Shown in pieces: positions 58,276-64,000 of a stretch of DNA of 64,000 nucleotides (position 1 is the first letter of the stretch; every line of letters starts with the position of its first letter). Position numbers and translations under genes: made by a program. The notes under the pieces are model-generated. The model worked only from the letters and a program-made list of their open reading frames with translations, was not told the origin of the DNA and did no database searches. The stretch is from Enoplosus armatus (lineage: Eukaryota > Chordata > Actinopteri > Centrarchiformes > Enoplosidae), in NCBI RefSeq assembly GCF_043641665.1, contig NC_092194.1, forward strand, positions 248,001-312,000, read 5' to 3'.

Positions 58276-61200
58276 CAGTGCTAAAATCTGGAGTACTGTC
58301 CAACTCTGGTTTTCTTCTTGTTTACAAAATGAAAGCTTGCAAGTGACAGTACTTACTTATAATGTGTTCTAATAAATATTAGTATCTATCCATGAAGAAA
58401 CCTCAGCAGTCAGACCTGGTTAAAGTCACCTGCGCTTCTCAGACACTCCTTTGCCAAATAATTAACACTAACAGGAGTGTTTTCATCCAGCTCCCTCCTT
58501 GTCAGTCACATTGGAGTCAGACACAACTGACTAATCTACAAGCGGTCAGAGGTGACCGTGGCTCTGCCAGCCTCTGGAGGGTCTTCTCTTCACACCTGCC
58601 TGAATGAGACAAGGTCAGTGTGTGTGTGTGTGTGTAGTATGAGTTTTGGGTTGCTATTCCCTTTGTTCATCTCAATTCTGTGAAAATCACTCAGTTCGGG
58701 CTGACACGCTGTAGAAATGAGACATGAAAATGAGACGTGCCACTAAAAACTGATTGTTTTTCTGTGGTATGTGGCACCTGGTATGCACTCCTCAATTCTG
58801 CCTCACTTTAGCATTTTTTTTCTGGCATTTTCTAGCCATGTGTTCCACAATGAGCTTTTGGGAGGAGCACTTGACTGGGTTTATCTTCTACACACTGATG
58901 AGCTTCAGAAAATGGCTGATTAACTAAGCAGCATATAACTTCATGTAGGATCATATGATGTCTTAGTTTCTCTTCAAAACACGGCCTGCCACATGCTGCA
59001 GGAATGCACTGAAACCTACAGGCTGCACAGCATGACTGACTCATTGCTCTTGTGCCTCAATGCCCCAGAACGACTCTTTTTATTGTCAGAATTCGAGCCA
59101 TTCAATCCAATTACATTTGGAAAGTCTAGAACAGCAGTACGATTCAATTATTTTATCTCATCCATGTGTACAGGGATTTGCTGGTGTACGTGCCCTCATA
59201 GGTATGAATGGGGTGCCATCTTTGAACGCAGTATCCAATTCTCCTTAATACATCCATGGTCCTGCTCCATACCAATGCAGAAGTAAAATGGTTTGTTACT
59301 GTTTGTATTCTCTGTAGTAATCCTTGATGTGACATTACATCTGCTTGCACAATCGTTAACCCCTGAAAGTACCTGAAACACAACAGCTATAAATGATATG
59401 ATCGGGTCTAGTTTTTGGAACTTTGTGGTAAATGGTTAAACTTCTCTGTCAAGCACACACACACACACATACACACACACACACACACACGCACACGCGT
59501 GGATTATTGTCTGTGAGGAAACACACTGTGTGGCTCCAGATTTGTTTGAGTGTGAATAATTGAGTGTGCCGACAGTTCACGCTTTGAATGAACACAGAAT
59601 AGGACATTCAAAGGCACACTCACTCACTCACTCACGGCCTTCATTTACAGAGTCAAATCAGCCATAATCCATGTGAATAATAGATAAAAGAAGGCCATTT
59701 TCCTGTTACGTAATCCAACAGCTCATCCACGTCTCCACCATGGATATGAAAGGAAAGTGACTGCCTGTCACCGACACTTTGTTTTTGTCCATTTATTATC
59801 CTGTTTTATTATCTGTCATCTGAGCTTTAGCTCACACAGCGACAGCTTTGACTCCCTGTACTGCTGCTTAGCCAGTTACTTACTATTGTGCTATTACTAA
59901 TTAACTGTAAATTTAATTATCATACTAATTAGAGTCTACCTGTTCATTTGTCATTCAGTAATTTCTTCTCTTTTGTCAAGTGGAAGGTGCTTTATTTCCT
60001 GAGGGTTTATGTCTGGATATAAAACTATGTGCTTCAAATTAATTTAAATGTTCATTTCAAAAATCATTTGCACAGGTTTTTAGTCTTCATCATAGCAGCC
60101 CCAGGCATAAACAAATGACTCAGCCTCTTTTGGCCCTGCAGCCAAGGGCCCAACGAACTAACTAATTAAAAAAATGGTTCTTGGGTTCCGCTGTTCACTT
60201 TTGTCATAACTAAATGTATTTATTTAAGGAAAGTTGTTGAAATTCTTGGAATCAGGTATTTTTGTCGATCCTCATAGAGGAAATTCAGCTGTTAAACAGC
60301 AACAAACATTTTGATGTACATGAACCATGGGACTAAAACATCCACTAAAGCCTCTGGGTTACTCTTCCGCTCCAGCGAAAAGATGAAAAATAGCTACAGA
60401 TGAAAACATCAAATCTGTGTGGAGCGACTGTAACATTCCTCACAATGAATACATTGAAAAAACAGAAATGTCATCATGTTTTCTACATTTTCACCATTTT
60501 ATGTTTGACTGGCGTTCAATTAATTGTGTCATCTAGTTGGGCCCTTTTCTTCTGCAATGGTTTAATGGCACAGACTGCAGATTTAGCGCCACCAGCTGTT
60601 TATCTAGACGAACCAACTCCTAATATTCGAAACCGCCATCTTTAAAAAGCCATGTAAAAGCTTGTAATGGTAGCCTTAAAAAATATACCGAAACACAGAC
60701 AAATCGGCTGACATTGAAGTCCAGGCTTTATTGAGTGTATATGCAACTGCGGGAATACAGCACGATTTCGACTTTTCAAAGCAAAATATAAAAATCTTGT
60801 GTGTGACGTTGTGAGAGATGTTGCTATACCAACTGCTGGCCGGTTTACGTTGCTTCAGCGTTCGTATTGGTGGTGAGAATGCAAACAGAAAAAAAGCCCT
60901 TGGAGGTATGTAGTTCGCAGGGGGAGCTACCCAGTGGGCAGTTCCTCTCGGGGTAGGGTGAGCGTATTTTCAAACTGGGACTGGGAGGTGTACCACACGT
61001 TCATGCTCGCCCACATATATACGCTTATGCAGGCAACACCATAGGCATTTTCATCAGGATCGGAGAAAGTTATTTCAGTGCTTAGCACACCAACCAAGCG
61101 CACCTTTCAACACAACGGACGCCATAAGTGCAGTATTTTCGTTGCCGGGTACTTTACGAAGGAAGGAGTAGGCTCCTCTTGGAGCTCTCAGTTTTCTCCC

Positions 61201-62139
61201 TGTTCAGCTGAAGAGAAACTTTGCCGCCATCCATTTCACTCACATTCATTCCTCTACTCTTTTGCTTATGCCACACCTCACCCGTTTCCCCACTTTCAAT
61301 TTAAATTTCGACAGCCAACTACCTCTTAGACTGAATCCTCCAATCACTGCTATTTCCCTCTCCAGTACATCGTACCAGTGCGTACATCTGCCACCAGCAG
61401 CATCAGGACAGTTTGGAAAGCAGATAATGATGGCTGGTGCCAGGTGGGATCTGTTGCTATGTAACGAAGGCCTCATTAGTCTGAAATGGGTTCTGTGGAG
61501 CTTCGAGTTTATGAAATAGTCTCTCCTGATTAAATTGAATTTGCATTCAGATTCCCTCAACAAATAGTTTTCTGTAGGTCTTCTGTAGCAAAGCACCTTG
61601 TCGTCATTTGGGTTTTGATAAGGACAGTGCAATGTGAATGAATGTGTAATTCAATACAATTCCATACCACTAGGGACAAAAATCAATTCAGTTATGAATT
61701 TTTAAGCTTGATACTTGAACCGCAACGTCCCTGGTTTTGATTCCAGCCATGAACCCCTCTCTTCCCTTGTTTCCTGTCTGCCTCTTTACTATCAATGTCC
61801 AATAAAGGTGTAAATGCCAGAAACAGTTCTGAGAAGACTCTAATCAGGCATTATGAGTAAGAGCTCTGGGCAGTCCGCTCTCTGCACCTGTTGCATTTTG
61901 CCCCTTGGAGTCATGCAATTAAAGGTGCTCAGCTTCAACTCAGCCGCTCAACAACCGCTCTTCATCCATCCCATCCACTTTCAGCATTCCTTTGTTTAGT
62001 CATGCATGCTCCAATTTAATATGCGGTGCCATAAATGCCTAAATTCCATAAATTAAGCTAAATTAACCTCTTTCAGCTCATTGTTTTGGTTTTACAGCCA
62101 TTTTACTGTTTAAGTTCAGTTTGCATTAAACTGGTTTCT
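58276..62139. other. Noncoding DNA with microsatellites
   Basis: No gene is recognised. (GT)n is at about 58,619-58,637 and an interrupted (CA)n at about 59,453-59,490. The open frames are short and unsupported. The region near 60,700-61,060 is slightly more GC-rich but shows no motif. Confidence 0.5.
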
Positions 62140-62275
62140 AGCAGCATCAGGCAGCTGTTTTTGGTGAAAAGGGCTCTGATAAACCCACTATACATTAGCT
62201 GCTCAGCATCAAACAGCAGACAGACAAAGTTAGAGACTAGCTGATGAACATAATGGAGTAGCTAAAGAGCTAAAA
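62140..62275 (+). repeat. Dispersed repeat, also at 15,655-15,785
   Basis: Shared order of 'caggcagctgttttt', 'tgctcagcatcaaacagc' and 'caaagttagagactagctg' with the copy downstream of gabra2. The family was not identified. Confidence 0.65.
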
Positions 62276-62804
62276 TGAGAGTGAATATTCATAATACATC
62301 AGATGTTGTGGCCAAAAAAAAAAAAAACATTAACCAAGATTTAACCTAAACACTACCATTGCACTTTCAAAGGCTTAGACAAGTTCAAGATGTTTTTTTA
62401 ACATGCTTCACAATACAAATAATATAAACAATAACAGTAAAAAATATTGAAATGTTGAAGAACTTTTGAAAATCAATGGATTTTTACAACGTGTGTCTTT
62501 GTAGTTGTATCCATGCTGTTTGTCAGTTATGATAACATTGTACTCACAGAGTTACTTGCACGTCCACGTCCAACAGGGCAAGAGACATTAGCAGTCCGAT
62601 GATCAGACAGCATGTAAACAAACTAACAGTTTGTCCACAATGGATAAAGGTAACGAAGACAAACGAGGTCAAACTGAGAGTCAGAGCACCTGAAATGTCA
62701 CTAATAATACTTCATTGCACATGAAAACTGTGTGCACACAATTACAGTAAAGTAGGGGGGAAAAAGGAAGTCGATCTGACAGTAGAGGTTGAGCGGATCG
62801 ATTC

Positions 62805-62955
62805 GGTTCACATGTCAAGGTATCCTCGGGCAAGACACTTGCATTGCAGCCAGGCTGTCATCGGTGTGTGAATGGGTGAACGAGACCTAACTGTAAAGCG
62901 CTTTGGGAAGCGTTAAGGTTGAAAAGCGCTATATAAGTTAAGTCCATTTACTCCT
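62805..62955 (+). mobile_element. SINE 3' half
   Basis: The text 'ggcaagacacttgcattgca' through 'actgtaaagcgctttgggaa' and 'gttgaaaagcgctatataag' matches the second half of the SINE at 46,511-46,795. Confidence 0.8.
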
Positions 62956-63269
62956 TTAAATTAGTTTTGCCTGATCATCTGGGCAAAACAGATAAAACCA
63001 TTACAACAAATACCATCAGGTTAAAGGCAAGGCGATAAGATAAAAGTGAGTTTTAAGAATTAATTTAAAAGAGGACACTGGGTTTTCCTGCCTGAGATCC
63101 CCAGGCAGGGAAGTCGAAATGGAGCTATAGAGCAGCACAAGATAGCAGTTAATAATGACTAATATATTTGGACCAACCGTCGGAAATGCTGCAAATGCCG
63201 CCATTGATGGTTGAGTGTGCACGCATAACATGACTCAGAGCCCCAGGGGATGCGAGCGGGGGAGTTAGC

Positions 63270-63753
63270 TGCCACAATGTTTTTGACGTTATCGTGGATG
63301 CAGGCCAACAACAAAGGTAATGGTCATGTACCTTTCGCTTGTGAGAGCTGTCCAGCAGTCGGTGGTTCAGAGCTAACTTAGCTTGTCTGGCCCCGGCTAG
63401 CTTGACTTTTAGCTCATCCTTCTTCTCCTGTGTTGGAGAAAGTGTTTGTCAATGCGTTTAGTCACAGCAGCTCTCGATGGCATAACGTACCCGGGTTCAA
63501 GGTACCAAACAAGTTCTTTGGATCCCTCGCCATCTACCACATTGATCGGTAGCGTATCTGCCTCAATCTTTCGGCACATCATCTGGGTGATGGCTTCGGG
63601 CCGGCGTGCATCACACTTTTTCCCCCTCCTGGCTAGCAGCGATGTGATCTTTGGCTGCGAGCCATCCTCGGACATGGCAGCCGGGTACTTCTTCTTAATG
63701 TGGTACAGCATAGTGCTAGTACTACTACTGAACTGAAGACTAGCGTAACACAA
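63270..63753 (-). pseudogene. hAT-type (ZBED-like) transposase fragment
   Basis: The minus frame 63,753-63,409 has STSTMLYHIKKKYP (the second half of a BED zinc finger), RRPEAITQMMCRKIEADTLP and ELVWYLEPGYVMPSRAAVTK. After a frame change comes TTDCWTALTSERYMTITFVV (about 63,355-63,290). This order (BED finger, then a PSR segment, then TTDxWT) is that of hAT transposases and the ZBED genes derived from them. The frame shift and the following stops show it is broken. The rest of the catalytic domain is absent. Confidence 0.8.
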
Positions 63754-63786
63754 TTTAAATTAATTAACCTATAGACCATATAGCTA

Positions 63787-63996
63787 TTAAAAACACTGAC
63801 AAGCTCCTCTACAGTGAGGCCCTGGTAAGAGTGCAGCATTATGATCAGAGTCAGCTAAATCAACCAAATTCACATCTTCCACATAGAAACTATAGGAGAA
63901 CACAAGGTCCAGTGTATGCACTTTGTAATGGCTGGGATGCTTGACATATGGGGCAAGATTAAAACAATCTAAACATTTTATAAAAACTTGACCCAT
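63787..63996 (-). pseudogene. LINE endonuclease fragment at the window edge
   Basis: The minus frame reads GQVFIKCLDCFNL, HTLDLVFSYSF and VDLADSDHNAALL, resembling the end of an APE-type endonuclease (HTLDLVL ... SDH) as in the L2 at 13,110-13,880 but diverged. It may continue past the right edge. Confidence 0.6.
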
Positions 63997-64000
63997 TGTG

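Overview
The window looks like nuclear DNA of a ray-finned fish, probably a percomorph. Two genes with vertebrate exon structure encode GABA-A receptor subunits. The DNA around them is full of repeats common in teleosts: L2-type LINEs, a second LINE family, tRNA-derived SINEs, Tc1-like and Harbinger transposons, hAT remnants and microsatellites. There are no operons, CRISPR arrays or prokaryotic features.

Layout. Positions 1-15,200 hold the 3' half of gabra2 (alpha-2 subunit, + strand). Only its last three coding exons are present (2676-2828, 7243-7445, 14690-14992); the ligand-binding exons must lie upstream of the window. The last intron holds a nearly full-length but dead L2 LINE on the minus strand (about 10,150-14,025). 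Positions 15,200-35,300 are intergenic and repeat-rich: a Harbinger relic (about 22,260-22,830), a possible MITE (26,823-27,243), a second L2 copy in the opposite orientation (29,342-32,097), a Tc1 relic, and a Tc1-like transposon with an uninterrupted transposase (33,083-34,718).

Positions 35,629-48,983 hold a complete gabrg1 (gamma-1 subunit, + strand). It has nine coding exons predicting a 461-residue protein, and intron 2 uses a GC-AG splice pair. From about 49,000 to the end no host gene is recognised. That stretch holds possible 3' UTR, LINE and SINE pieces, and a hAT transposase fragment at the right edge.

The head-to-tail order gabra2 then gabrg1 matches the conserved vertebrate GABA-A cluster (GABRA2 and GABRG1 on human chromosome 4, transcribed in the same direction). 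The two products belong to the same pentameric GABA-gated chloride channel: alpha and gamma subunits flank the benzodiazepine site, and alpha subunits together with beta form the GABA site. No beta subunit gene is seen here.

No new multi-gene system was found. The more unusual observations are a 42-bp perfect hairpin inside a LINE relic, a 22-bp hairpin just after the gabra2 stop codon, a vertebrate telomere-type repeat inside an L2 reverse transcriptase, a SINE with an internal segment inverted in place, an uninterrupted Tc1 transposase, and a gamma-1 subunit with a gamma-2-like residue at the benzodiazepine site. Exon coordinates were read from splice signals and reading frame by eye. Repeat boundaries are approximate.
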